Shown here: positions 8,142 to 14,713 of the stretch, piece by piece
Layout: every line of letters starts with the position of its first letter
Numbering within the stretch: the first letter of the stretch is position 1
Origin: a virus
Strand: one strand, 5' to 3'
Virus record (IMG/VR): IMGVR_UViG_3300037486_000364
Location: 1 to 24,605 of that record
DNA: 24,605 nt
Made by a program: the position numbers and the translations under genes
The notes under the pieces: model-generated
The model's input: the letters and a program-made list of their open reading frames with translations, nothing else
Told to the model about the DNA's origin: nothing
Database searches by the model: none

Positions 8142-8201
8142 GCAGAGGGGAAGGAGGGAAGGCCCTCCTTCTAATGCGCACGGGCCGTCCCAAGCCGGCC
8201 C
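8141..8201 (+). ncRNA. Twister ribozyme 2 (P5-type)
   Basis: AGCAGAGGG (8141-8149) starts on the last base of the upstream stop codon. P1 is GAAGGAGGG with CCCTCCTTC, nine pairs closed by an AAGG loop. TAATGC is at 8172-8177, and P4 is GGGCCG / CGGCCC (8182-8187, 8196-8201) around TCCCAAGC. P1 and P4 differ completely in sequence from copy 1 yet still pair. The predicted cut is between 8172 and 8173, leaving a 54-base leader for the next gene. Confidence 0.9.
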
Positions 8202-8226
8202 AATCCCAATCCTTCAGGAGGTTCTA

Positions 8227-8493
8227 ATGTACGCTTCACAAGTTATTCTCTCGGCTTCCCACAGAGGCTTCGGGGTCCTGACCTTCTTCGACCGGAGCCG
8301 GTCCCTCTACTTCTTCCGTCTGATATTCGAAGGCCAGAAGCTCTTCGAGAGCCCCCACCACTTCCGGTTCGCCAGGAACGCCCACGAGGCGGGCCTCGAC
8401 GAAGCCACCCGGCAGTACGAGGGAATGGTCGAGGAGCAGAACGCCGACTGTGCTGCGGCTATCCGGGCGGAGAGAGGAACCCGCCTTGGCTGA
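8227..8493 (+). CDS. Small early-type protein, unknown function
   Basis: The 88-residue product has an AGGAGGT ribosome binding site a few bases before the ATG. The N-terminal half is aromatic and beta-like (SRSLYFFRLIFEGQKLFE). The C-terminal half is helical and charged (EATRQYEGMVEEQNADCAAA). It has single cysteines only and no obvious membrane segment, and I do not recognise a family. It is alone between ribozymes 2 and 3, so it would be translated from its own processed mRNA. Confidence 0.72.
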   Translation: MYASQVILSASHRGFGVLTFFDRSRSLYFFRLIFEGQKLFESPHHFRFARNAHEAGLDEATRQYEGMVEEQNADCAAAIRAERGTRLG

Positions 8494-8497
8494 TCCT

Positions 8498-8553
8498 AGC
8501 AGAGGGCGGGGGCCTTCCCCCGTAATGCGCAGGCCCCGTCCCAAGCCGGGGCC
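8498..8553 (+). ncRNA. Twister ribozyme 3 (P5-type)
   Basis: AGCAGAGGG (8498-8506) comes five bases after the upstream TGA. P1 is CGGGGG / CCCCCG with a four-base loop. TAATGC is at 8523-8528, and P4 is GGCCCCG / CGGGGCC (8532-8538, 8547-8553) around TCCCAAGC. The predicted cut between 8523 and 8524 leaves a 65-base leader for the next gene. Confidence 0.9.
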
Positions 8554-8588
8554 AGAGCAAATCTCACAATCCTTTTAGGAGGTTTCAA

Positions 8589-9035
8589 ATGGCAAAGTAC
8601 ATGAGCAGGGCGAAGAGACTGGCGGAGGCTCTGGGGATGATCGACACGGTGGTCCAGGGCCTGAACTCGATGGCGGACGATGTCCGGGACGGGAGGGAGA
8701 TCAACCCGGGCCGTATCGAGGACTTCGTCAACATCATCTCCGACTCCACCTCCTCCGTGGAAGAGCTCAAGGAAGAGCTGGAGAACTGGTACGACAACCT
8801 GCCCGAGAACTTCCAGAACGGGATGAAGGGGGACGAGCTCCAGGAAGCTATCGACGCCCTGGACGGAATCTACTCCAGCCTCGACGAGCAGAAGGATGCG
8901 GTCGAGGACCTCCTGACCTTCGAGGCCTCGGACCCCGACGATAAGAAGGAAGAGCTGGCGGGGGCGATGGAGGATATCGCCAACGAGCTCGAGTCGGCCC
9001 AGATGGAAGATGTTACCTTCCCCGGGATGTACTGA
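8589..9035 (+). CDS. Acidic helical protein, unknown function
   Basis: The 148-residue protein follows an AGGAGG ribosome binding site and begins MAKYMSRAKRLAEALGMIDT. It is strongly acidic and predicted mostly helical, with heptad-like segments (SSVEELKEELENWYDNLPEN and LDEQKDAVEDLLTF). There are no cysteines or membrane segments. Acidic helical phage proteins can act as inhibitors of host DNA-binding proteins, but nothing here proves that and the family is not recognised. It shares the processed mRNA between ribozymes 3 and 4 with the next gene, which starts one base after its stop. Confidence 0.78.
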   Translation: MAKYMSRAKRLAEALGMIDTVVQGLNSMADDVRDGREINPGRIEDFVNIISDSTSSVEELKEELENWYDNLPENFQNGMKGDELQEAIDALDGIYSSLDEQKDAVEDLLTFEASDPDDKKEELAGAMEDIANELESAQMEDVTFPGMY

Positions 9036-9036
9036 G

Positions 9037-9264
9037 ATGGGGATCACCATCAAGCTCTCCGACTGCTGCCGGGGCGAGCTGATCCTGGCGGTCCGGTACA
9101 AGGCGACCTCCTCCTCCCCCGAGGAGAGGGACTATATCTGCAGGGAGTGCGGGAGCTGGTGCGACCCGGTCCTCTTCCTCCAGGACGAGGAGGACGGGAC
9201 CCTGACGGATTCCGAGACCCTGGAGTCGGGCCTGGAGCCGGCTCCCTCTCACCAGTACGACTAG
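9037..9264 (+). CDS. Small cysteine-rich (putative zinc-binding) protein
   Basis: The ATG at 9037 follows the previous stop by one base, giving 75 residues. Cysteines at 10, 11, 35, 38 and 42 (SDCCRGE and ICRECGSWCDP) suggest a small zinc ribbon, followed by an acidic tail. It is translationally linked to the upstream acidic protein. Its TAG stop overlaps the AG that begins ribozyme 4, so coding and ribozyme sequence abut directly. Function unknown; nucleic-acid or protein binding is the usual role of such ribbons. Confidence 0.75.
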   Translation: MGITIKLSDCCRGELILAVRYKATSSSPEERDYICRECGSWCDPVLFLQDEEDGTLTDSETLESGLEPAPSHQYD

Positions 9265-9330
9265 CAGAGGGGAGGAGGGCCCGAGAGGGCCTTCCTCTAA
9301 TGCGGCAAGGCCGGTCCCAAGCCCCGGCCT
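9263..9330 (+). ncRNA. Twister ribozyme 4 (P5-type)
   Basis: AGCAGAGGG (9263-9271) overlaps the upstream TAG stop. P1 is an 11-pair helix, GAGGAGGGCCC with GGGCCTTCCTC (one G-U pair), around a GAGA tetraloop. TAATGC is at 9298-9303, and P4 is AGGCCGG / CCGGCCT (9308-9314, 9324-9330) around TCCCAAGCC. After TAATGC this copy has GGC where copies 1, 2, 3 and 5 have GC, and it can still pair with the loop's GCC. The predicted cut is between 9298 and 9299, with a 54-base leader. Confidence 0.9.
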
Positions 9331-9352
9331 AATCCAACCGCTGGAGGTTTCA

Positions 9353-9682
9353 ATGTACTTCTATCTGTCCATCTTCGACTCGGCGAAGAAGGAGGTCGAG
9401 GTCGCTTGCCCCGGATGCGGGACGACCTTCCTCCTCTCCGACCGGCACGACTTCGAGGCTATGGAGTGGACGGCCCACTGCGCCCGCTGTAACGGCCTCT
9501 TCGGAGTCGTAAACCCCGAGATGTTCCGGACCCTCGTCTCCCCGGTCTGGAACACGAAGAAGAGCCCCACTCCCGTCTATGTCGACCTCGTCCGGGTGAC
9601 CAGGACGGACAACGGGGTCCTCCTCTACCGCTGGCACGGATGGGTCGATAACGACTCCCGCCAAATCGTCCAGGAGGGCTGA
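9353..9682 (+). CDS. Zinc-ribbon protein, unknown function
   Basis: The product is 109 residues with a GGAGGT ribosome binding site. A zinc ribbon is formed by Cys19-x2-Cys22 and Cys43-x2-Cys46 (ACPGCGTTF and HCARCNGLF). The C-terminal half is beta-like with aromatic residues (YVDLVRVTRTDNGVLLYRW). It has no membrane segment, and I do not recognise a named family. It is the first of two genes between ribozymes 4 and 5, and the next gene begins one base after its stop. Confidence 0.76.
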   Translation: MYFYLSIFDSAKKEVEVACPGCGTTFLLSDRHDFEAMEWTAHCARCNGLFGVVNPEMFRTLVSPVWNTKKSPTPVYVDLVRVTRTDNGVLLYRWHGWVDNDSRQIVQEG

Positions 9683-9683
9683 G

Positions 9684-10004
9684 ATGGGAGCCGATACCTT
9701 CTCCACCTACATCATCGTCACCGGCTCTTTAAAGGAGGCCTTCGACGAGGCCGTGAAGAGAGCCCTCTACGACTACGGCCACGCCGGCTACACGGGGACC
9801 CTCGCCGAGAAGGACTCCTTCGTCCTGATCGGGAAGGCGGAGAGCCAGACGGAGGCTGGAGCTCTCGCCCGGAAGCTGATCAACGAGGGCGACCCCCGCA
9901 TCGACGATAAGTGGGGGCCGGCTGGGATCATCACCTTCCCCTCCCGTCTCCTTGACGGGACGGAGGTTACCAAGGCCCTGATCTTCGGATGGGCCTCGTC
10001 CTAG
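9684..10004 (+). CDS. Small alpha/beta protein, unknown function
   Basis: The 106-residue protein starts one base after the previous stop. It has an alternating alpha/beta pattern: TFSTYIIVTGSLKEAFDEAV, then a helix and strand, LIGKAESQTEAGALARKLIN and a final ALIFGWASS. The spacing could suit a small ferredoxin-like fold, though this is only a guess from the pattern. There are no catalytic motifs or cysteines. It shares an mRNA unit with the upstream zinc-ribbon protein, and its TAG overlaps ribozyme 5. Confidence 0.73.
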   Translation: MGADTFSTYIIVTGSLKEAFDEAVKRALYDYGHAGYTGTLAEKDSFVLIGKAESQTEAGALARKLINEGDPRIDDKWGPAGIITFPSRLLDGTEVTKALIFGWASS

Positions 10005-10083
10005 CAGAGGGAAGGCCTCTCCAGGCCCCGACATTCGGGCCAGGAGGGGCTTTTAATGCGCATCCCCTGTCCCAAGCCAGGGG
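10003..10083 (+). ncRNA. Twister ribozyme 5 (P5-type, long P1)
   Basis: AGCAGAGGG (10003-10011) overlaps the upstream TAG. P1 is the longest of the set: AAG, CCTCTCC and GGCCC pair with GGGCC, GGAGGGG and CTT, with one bulged G and one A-A mismatch. TAATGC is at 10054-10059, and P4 is CCCCTG / CAGGGG (10064-10069, 10078-10083) around TCCCAAGC. The predicted cut between 10054 and 10055 leaves a 58-base leader. Confidence 0.88.
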
Positions 10084-10112
10084 AAAGCAAATCTCATCAA
10101 GGAGGGCCACAC

Positions 10113-10385
10113 ATGGCCAATATGAGCTACTGCCGGTTTGAGAACACCGCTTCGGACCTTCTGGACTGCGAGGGCCACATCCTCGACAAGCTCGGAAGGG
10201 ATGAGGCCATCGGGCGGGTCAGCCTCGTCCGGTGCTGCCTCTCCATCCTGGAGGGGCTCGGGTGCGAGATCAGGAACTCGGCCGATATGGAGATCAACGC
10301 CGAGGATGCCGAAGACCTGATCAAGGACGCCCTGGAGGATATGGGCGAGAACCCCGACGAGGAAGAAGAAGAGGAAGAGGCCTGA
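10113..10385 (+). CDS. Small phage protein of the MSYCRFEN type
   Basis: The ATG at 10113 follows AAGGAGGG and gives 90 residues. The N-terminus (MANMSYCRFENTASDLLDC) matches a family of short phage and plasmid proteins seen in many tailed phages and annotated as hypothetical. The middle is helical, and the end is an acidic run of Glu and Asp after residue 78. It is the first of two genes between ribozymes 5 and 6; the next gene starts one base after its stop. Function is not known for the family. Confidence 0.82.
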   Translation: MANMSYCRFENTASDLLDCEGHILDKLGRDEAIGRVSLVRCCLSILEGLGCEIRNSADMEINAEDAEDLIKDALEDMGENPDEEEEEEEA

Positions 10386-10386
10386 T

Positions 10387-10581
10387 ATGAAGCCCTCCCG
10401 CCGCTTCTTCATCGAACTCGCCGCCATCATCCGGGCGAACGGGAGCCGGGAGAGGGCCACCATCCAGGCCCTCCCCTTCATCGAGGAACTCTGCGAGCTC
10501 CTCCGGTCCCACAACCCGAGCTTCAACGAGGAGAAGTTCAAAGAGGCCTCGGGCTTCAAGGACATGTTCGCCGACGACTGA
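10387..10581 (+). CDS. Small basic/helical protein, unknown function
   Basis: This 64-residue product begins one base after the previous stop. It starts MKPSRRFFIELAAIIRANGS and appears entirely helical, ending EASGFKDMFADD. The N-terminus of about 25 residues resembles that of small phage proteins found next to the MSYCRFEN type, so the pair may be a conserved unit. There is no metal motif or membrane segment. It ends 13 bases before ribozyme 6. Confidence 0.7.
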   Translation: MKPSRRFFIELAAIIRANGSRERATIQALPFIEELCELLRSHNPSFNEEKFKEASGFKDMFADD

Positions 10582-10594
10582 TCCCCACGCCGAA

Positions 10595-10655
10595 AGCAGA
10601 GGGCGGGAGCCTCGGGCTCCCGTAATGCTGGAGGCCTCGGTCCCAACCCCGAGGC
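10595..10655 (+). ncRNA. Twister ribozyme 6 (P5-type, variant loop)
   Basis: AGCAGAGGG (10595-10603) is followed by P1, CGGGAGCC with GGCTCCCG. TAATGC is at 10623-10628, and P4 is GCCTCGG / CCGAGGC (10634-10640, 10649-10655). Its loop reads TCCCAACC instead of TCCCAAGC. The bases after TAATGC change at the same time from GC to TGG, so GG could still pair with CC, a compensatory change in a pseudoknot. The predicted cut between 10623 and 10624 leaves a 59-base leader for the DUF932-type gene. Confidence 0.85.
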
Positions 10656-10682
10656 AGGCATAATTCTCAAGGAGGTTTCATT

Positions 10683-12125
10683 ATGTCAGGACAGTTGATG
10701 GCACACAAGGACACGAGCATCGTGTCGGAGGCGGTGGTGCTGGCGGAGCCCAGGCCCGAGTTCACCTCGACCTGGCACCCGTACTCCCACCGGGAGGTCA
10801 TCGAGACCGTCGGGGCCGCTTGCGACAAGCTCGGATGGTCGGTGGCCCGCAAGACCTATTCGATCAAAAAGGACGACAAGATGTTCGGGGTCTGGGACCT
10901 GGAGAAGAAGGGCGGGGAGCTCGTCAAGACGAAGGAGAGGACCCTCTCCCTCGGGCTCCGGAACTCCATCGCCAAGACGGCCTCGGTCGGCCTCTGCGCC
11001 GGCCTCCGGGTCTTCGTCTGCGACAACCTCGTTTTCCGGGGCGACTTCGTTATGTTCCGGAAGCACACGGGGCTCCTCTCCGGGGACGAGCTCGGGATCA
11101 TGGCCGAGGAAGCCCTGGTCGCCCTCTCCACCCGCTTCACCTTCGTGGACGAGTGGTGGGAGGGGCTGAAGAAGGTAGAGCTCACGGACCCCCAGGCTTC
11201 GGCTTTGATGACGGCGGCGATGAACCGGCCCCACAATCCGATCATCCCCCCGTCCAAGTTCGGGGCCTTCTACGACCTGTACTTCGGGAAGGGGACGAAG
11301 TACACCCCGACGCTCCACGGGTTCCACGGGGCGGTGACGGAGATGCTCCAACAGGACGCTCTCCACTCCATCGGCTGGCGGAGCAAGGACCTCGTGACCT
11401 TCCTCGACCTAGAGGCTCCGGTGATCCTCGGTCAGCACAAGGGCCGTATCCACTTCGACGAGATCAGAGAGAAGGCCAAGGAAGGGCGGAGCGAGAAGGC
11501 GGAGGAGGAGAAGGCCGCCTCGAAGGAGGAGCAGGCCATCCTCAAGGAGAAGATCAAGGCCCGCCTGAAAGAGGCCAAGGTGGAGGCCAAGGCCCAGGCC
11601 AAGGAGAAGGCCCTGCCCAAGGGGAAGAAACCCGCTGGCAAGGCTCTGGCGGGGCAAAAACAGGCCCCCAAGAAGGGGAAGGGGAAGGCTCCCGTCCAGA
11701 AGAAGGAGGAGCCCGTCAAGGTCGTCCGTGAGGTCGTCCCCGGTGTAAACCTCATGACCGACGGCTCCCTGAAGAAGAAGGAGCCCGAGAAGAAGGCCGA
11801 GCTGGGGATCAGCTTCGACGGGAAGCTCGTCCGGAGGACGGCCCGGGTGAAGGCCCGGGAGGTTATCGCCTCCGAGTCCAAGCCCGTCAAGACGAAGCTC
11901 CAGAAGGCCCCGAAGGGCGAGAAGATCACCACGGCGAAGGCCTCCACGAAGAAGGCCAAGCTCGAGGAAGAGGAGGACATCCTCTTCTGCTCCAAGTGCG
12001 AAGGGGAGTTCCTCGCCGGACGGACCGTCCGGGTGGACGGAGATGTCTGGTGCCTCGGGTGCAACGAGGCCCGGAAGGAAGAGGCCAAGGCCGAGATGAA
12101 GAAGAGGCCTCTGAAGAAGAGCTGA
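10683..12125 (+). CDS. DUF932-type protein with Lys-rich linker and C-terminal zinc finger
   Basis: The 480-residue protein follows AAGGAGGT. Residues 1-260 match the DUF932 family of phage and plasmid proteins: HREVIETVGAACDKLGW, then LSLGLRNSIAKTASVGLCAG with RVFVCDNLVFRGDF, and a later DALHSIGWRSKDLVTFLDLE segment. The family's biochemical role is not established. Residues about 265-430 are an unusually long Lys/Ala/Glu-rich, probably disordered and basic tract. Residues about 435-470 form a zinc-finger-like module with two CxxC pairs (FCSKCEGEF and WCLGCNEA). The basic tract and finger suggest nucleic-acid binding. It is the last gene of the ribozyme operon and is followed by a strong terminator. 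Confidence 0.85.
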   Translation: MSGQLMAHKDTSIVSEAVVLAEPRPEFTSTWHPYSHREVIETVGAACDKLGWSVARKTYSIKKDDKMFGVWDLEKKGGELVKTKERTLSLGLRNSIAKTASVGLCAGLRVFVCDNLVFRGDFVMFRKHTGLLSGDELGIMAEEALVALSTRFTFVDEWWEGLKKVELTDPQASALMTAAMNRPHNPIIPPSKFGAFYDLYFGKGTKYTPTLHGFHGAVTEMLQQDALHSIGWRSKDLVTFLDLEAPVILGQHKGRIHFDEIREKAKEGRSEKAEEEKAASKEEQAILKEKIKARLKEAKVEAKAQAKEKALPKGKKPAGKALAGQKQAPKKGKGKAPVQKKEEPVKVVREVVPGVNLMTDGSLKKKEPEKKAELGISFDGKLVRRTARVKAREVIASESKPVKTKLQKAPKGEKITTAKASTKKAKLEEEEDILFCSKCEGEFLAGRTVRVDGDVWCLGCNEARKEEAKAEMKKRPLKKS

Positions 12126-12141
12126 TCAAGTCCCGCTAGTC

Positions 12142-12189
12142 GGGCCGAGAGGGCCGGGAGTCCACGGGGATTCTCGGCCCTTTTTTTTT
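12142..12189 (+). terminator. Strong rho-independent terminator of the twister operon
   Basis: GGGCCGAGA (12142-12150) pairs perfectly with TCTCGGCCC (12172-12180), followed by nine T residues (12181-12189). The loop can form further short pairings. It lies 16 bases after the DUF932-type gene and sets the 3' end of the last processed mRNA unit. Confidence 0.92.
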
Positions 12190-12221
12190 CCCGAATATCC
12201 TCGGTGATGGCTCCAATGTTT

Positions 12222-12250
12222 TTAACAAAGGCCCTTCCCTAGACTAAAGC
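12222..12250 (+). promoter_or_regulatory. Candidate promoter for the recombination/replication operon
   Basis: TTAACA (12222-12227) and TAAAGC (12245-12250) are 17 bases apart, in an A/T-richer gap between the operon terminator and the next ribosome binding site. The downstream half (TAG-CTAA-G then TGTGAT, 12240-12260) closely resembles the sequence at 18580-18601, the other candidate promoter. That similarity raises confidence that this is a real control site, although the -10 match is weak. Confidence 0.5.
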
Positions 12251-12298
12251 ACTGTGATAAATTTGAGGCGACTTCACATAAGAAACGGAGGGAAAAAA

Positions 12299-12589
12299 AT
12301 GGACTTCAGAGAGCTCAGTACGATAAAGAAGAGGCTCCGGGGGAAGGCCCTACGGAAGCTGATGGAGGAGAAGGGCACGAACAAGTTCCAGGTCTCCAAG
12401 GCGACGGGAGTATCCTACCGGACCCTCTGCAACTGGGAGCACCTCGGGATGATCCCCAGCACGAGGCTGGCCCTTCTCGTCGGAGCCCACCTCGGGCTCT
12501 TCTCCCCTCGGGAAGTGGAGATCAATTCAATCCGCAAGGCAATAGAGGAAGCCCAGGACCGGCTCCACCGGCTCCAGGGCTCCTTCTAA
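12299..12589 (+). CDS. Small helix-turn-helix DNA-binding protein
   Basis: The start is the ATG at 12299, preceded by GGAGGG; a longer in-frame start at 12254 would lie inside the promoter area. The 96-residue product has a MerR/XRE-like HTH: KALRKLMEEKGTNKFQVSKA, then TGVSYRTLCNWEHLGMIPST, followed by LALLVGAHLGLFSP. The C-terminal 30 residues form a coiled-coil helix, probably for dimerisation. As first gene after the promoter, and ahead of recT, it could be a repressor or autoregulator of this operon. Confidence 0.82.
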   Translation: MDFRELSTIKKRLRGKALRKLMEEKGTNKFQVSKATGVSYRTLCNWEHLGMIPSTRLALLVGAHLGLFSPREVEINSIRKAIEEAQDRLHRLQGSF

Positions 12590-12610
12590 ATATCACAAGG
12601 AGGTCTCACT

Positions 12611-13687
12611 ATGACGGAGACGAAAGCGGAAAGCTCGTTGGTCAAGGCCACCGAGTCGGCGGCGATTCAATTGACGCCGGGGACGGTCAAGAGGTTCATA
12701 TCGCCTCTGGCCTCGGAACAGGAGGTCGCCCTGTTCCTGAATCAGTGTGTGATGTTCGGCCTGAACCCGTTCAAGCGGGAGATTTACCTCATCAAGTACA
12801 AGGCCACGGACCCCGCCACCTTCGTAGTCGGATATGAGGTCTATCTGAAGCGGGCGGAGAGGACGAGGAACTGGGCCGGCCTCAACTCCGGGGTCACTTT
12901 CGACAAGGACGGGAAGCTCTTCTCGGCCTGGGTCGATGTCTACCGGAAGGATTGGATCAACCCTCTCCACCACGAGGTCTATCTCTCGGAGTACATCCAG
13001 ACGAAGGCGGAGTGGGTCGGCGGACAGGCGACGGGAAAGAAAATCCCGACGAGGTTCTGGGCCGAGAAGCCGATTACGATGCTGAAGAAGGTCGCCGTCG
13101 CCCAGGCCTTCCGGATGGCCTTCCCCGACGAGATGGCGGGGATGCCCTACACCTCCGAGGAGATGCCGTTGGAGCACTCGAAGCTCCCCACCACAGAGGT
13201 CCTCATGACCTCCTCCGACTACGAGGAGATGAAGAAGAAGCCTCTCAACGACATCCAGGACGAATGGACCGGAGGCTCTACTCCACAGGCCGACAATGCC
13301 GATGAGCCCGTCGGTCCTGACCTGACCGACCCGAAGGTCAACCCCTTCTCCGGGAAGAAGGAGGAGCCTCGGAATGCCGGAGAGTGGCCCGAGGGCGGAG
13401 CTCCCTCAGACTTCGAAGAGCCGAAGAAGGGGAAGGCGGAGAAGGCCGGAAAGAAGGACCCCTTTGTCGAGAAGGTCCAGAAGGTCTTCGACCAGGTGGC
13501 CGGCCTCGTTACCCTCGGAGTGGACGAGCAGATGGTCTGGAGATCAATCGGGAAGAAGCTCCGGGAGAACTTCGGGACGGAGTTCGTGGAGCCCTCCAAC
13601 CTCAATGAGAAGGAGCTCGAGTTCGTTACCTCCTACCTCGGGAAGTGGGCCTTCGCCGTAATGAAGAAGGCCGAGGGGGGGAAGTGA
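12611..13687 (+). CDS. recT: RecT-family single-strand annealing protein
   Basis: The 358-residue protein follows AAGGAGGT. Residues about 20-195 match RecT/Bet annealing proteins of phage recombination. The markers are EVALFLNQCVMFGLNPFKRE, then IYLIKYK, FVVGYEVYLKRAERTRNWAG with a GVTFDKDGKLFSAWVDVYRK segment, and FWAEKPITMLKKVAVAQAFR followed by AFPDEMAG. Residues 205-290 are an acidic Pro/Lys/Glu linker, and the last 60 residues form a separate helical domain (VDEQMVWRSIGKKLRENFG), which makes it longer than typical RecT. It anneals complementary single strands during phage DNA recombination. No partner exonuclease of the RecE/YqaJ type is evident next to it. Confidence 0.92.
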   Translation: MTETKAESSLVKATESAAIQLTPGTVKRFISPLASEQEVALFLNQCVMFGLNPFKREIYLIKYKATDPATFVVGYEVYLKRAERTRNWAGLNSGVTFDKDGKLFSAWVDVYRKDWINPLHHEVYLSEYIQTKAEWVGGQATGKKIPTRFWAEKPITMLKKVAVAQAFRMAFPDEMAGMPYTSEEMPLEHSKLPTTEVLMTSSDYEEMKKKPLNDIQDEWTGGSTPQADNADEPVGPDLTDPKVNPFSGKKEEPRNAGEWPEGGAPSDFEEPKKGKAEKAGKKDPFVEKVQKVFDQVAGLVTLGVDEQMVWRSIGKKLRENFGTEFVEPSNLNEKELEFVTSYLGKWAFAVMKKAEGGK

Positions 13688-14406
13688 GCAAATCCGTAGA
13701 AGCCCACATCCATCACCTGAACGAGAACGAGGAGCCGTATGAGACGTCGGAAGCCGAGACCCAGGCTCTGATCCTAGCGAGGAGGAGCCTCTCTATCGTC
13801 GTCAAGGACCAGGAGAGCCTGGACTTCGCCTCGGCCTTCCTCCGGGCCCTGAAGGATACGAGGGGCCAAATCGAATCCGTCTTCGACCCTCTGATCAAAG
13901 AGGCCTTCGACCACCACCGGTCCATCCTCCAGAAGAAGAGGACCTTCACCGACAAGCTGGACGAGGCCGAGAAGATGGTCAAGCCGAAGGTCACCGCCTT
14001 CCTCCAGGAGCAGGACCGGCTTCGGTTCCAGGCTCTGCGGGAAGCTCAACTGGCGAAGGAGAAGGCGGAGAAGCTGGCGGACCAGGCTGTCGACAAGGCC
14101 TCTATCCTCATCGACAGAGGAGAGTTCGAAGAGGCCACGAAGGTTATGGTCGAGGCCTCGGGCGAGGTCAAGGAACTGAAGAGGACGGAGGAGGAGGTCC
14201 CGGATGCCGTCAAGGCCGAAGGGATCACTATGAGGACCACTTGGTCGGCGGAGGTGACGGACTTGAACCTCCTCGACAAAAAGTATATGGTCCCGAATAT
14301 GCCCCTCCTCAACGCCATCGCCAGGAACACGAAAGACCAGTTCTCTATCGCCGGGGCGAAGGCCGTCGCCACCACAACCGTAGTCCCGAAGGGGGAACGG
14401 AGATGA
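13684..14406 (+). CDS. RecT-associated coiled-coil protein
   Basis: The GTG start at 13684 lies on the RecT stop (GTGA), giving 240 residues. Residues about 25-150 form a long coiled coil (LRALKDTRGQIESVFDPLIK, then DKLDEAEKMVKPKVTAFLQE and AQLAKEKAEKLADQAVDKAS). The C-terminal 80 residues include TTWSAEVTDLNLLDKKYMVP, a pattern typical of phage proteins encoded next to RecT and usually left unnamed. The direct coupling to recT suggests a role in recombination or single-strand DNA handling; the mechanism is unknown. Confidence 0.83.
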   Translation: MSKSVEAHIHHLNENEEPYETSEAETQALILARRSLSIVVKDQESLDFASAFLRALKDTRGQIESVFDPLIKEAFDHHRSILQKKRTFTDKLDEAEKMVKPKVTAFLQEQDRLRFQALREAQLAKEKAEKLADQAVDKASILIDRGEFEEATKVMVEASGEVKELKRTEEEVPDAVKAEGITMRTTWSAEVTDLNLLDKKYMVPNMPLLNAIARNTKDQFSIAGAKAVATTTVVPKGERR

Positions 14407-14615
14407 AAGTGGACTCAGGATACATCGAAGAGCTCCACATCTTCTGGGCCCAGACCGGCGTAGACGGATATAATATGGCGAAGGGAGGAGGGGACGAGGA
14501 TCAGGCGGATATCCCCGACCTGATCACCGACCTCCTCCACCTCGCCGTCTCAAAGGGCCTCAACCCCGAGGCTGTACTGAAGCGGGCGAAGATCAACTTC
14601 GAGGCTGAAAAATGA
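14403..14615 (+). CDS. Small conserved-type phage protein, unknown function
   Basis: The ATG at 14403 overlaps the previous TGA, giving 70 residues. The pattern is YIEELHIFWAQTG, a Gly/Asp-rich loop, then IPDLITDLLHLAVSKGLNPE and VLKRAKINFEAEK. This resembles short proteins common in phage recombination operons that carry a helical DLLHLA segment. I cannot assign a function. Both ends are coupled by ATGA overlaps. Confidence 0.75.
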   Translation: MKVDSGYIEELHIFWAQTGVDGYNMAKGGGDEDQADIPDLITDLLHLAVSKGLNPEAVLKRAKINFEAEK

Positions 14616-14713
14616 TCGGGGGGAGGGGCGGAGGAATAGACTCGGGAAACCTCCTTGAACGGAACGGCTTGGGCTCCGTCCCTCCCTCCTTCTACCTTCG
14701 GAGCAAGAGATGA
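14612..14713 (+). CDS. Possible 33-residue coupled small protein
   Basis: An ATG at 14612 overlaps the previous stop (ATGA), and the frame ends at a TGA (14711-14713) that overlaps the next gene's ATG, again as ATGA. The product would be MIGGRGGGIDSG followed by 21 more residues ending RSKR. Such exact coupling on both sides is the pattern of real genes here. However, the frame is short and Gly-rich, and it could simply be spacer. No motif is visible. Confidence 0.42.
   Translation: MIGGRGGGIDSGNLLERNGLGSVPPSFYLRSKR

Noticed and set aside
10820-11731. 303-codon frame overlapping the DUF932-type gene
   Set aside because: It is Gly/Arg/Pro-rich translation of the wrong frame, as expected in G+C-rich coding DNA. 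The DUF932 motifs are in the other frame.
12126-12189. Possible seventh twister after the DUF932-type gene
   Set aside because: The hairpin here lacks all conserved twister words and ends in nine T residues, so it is a terminator.
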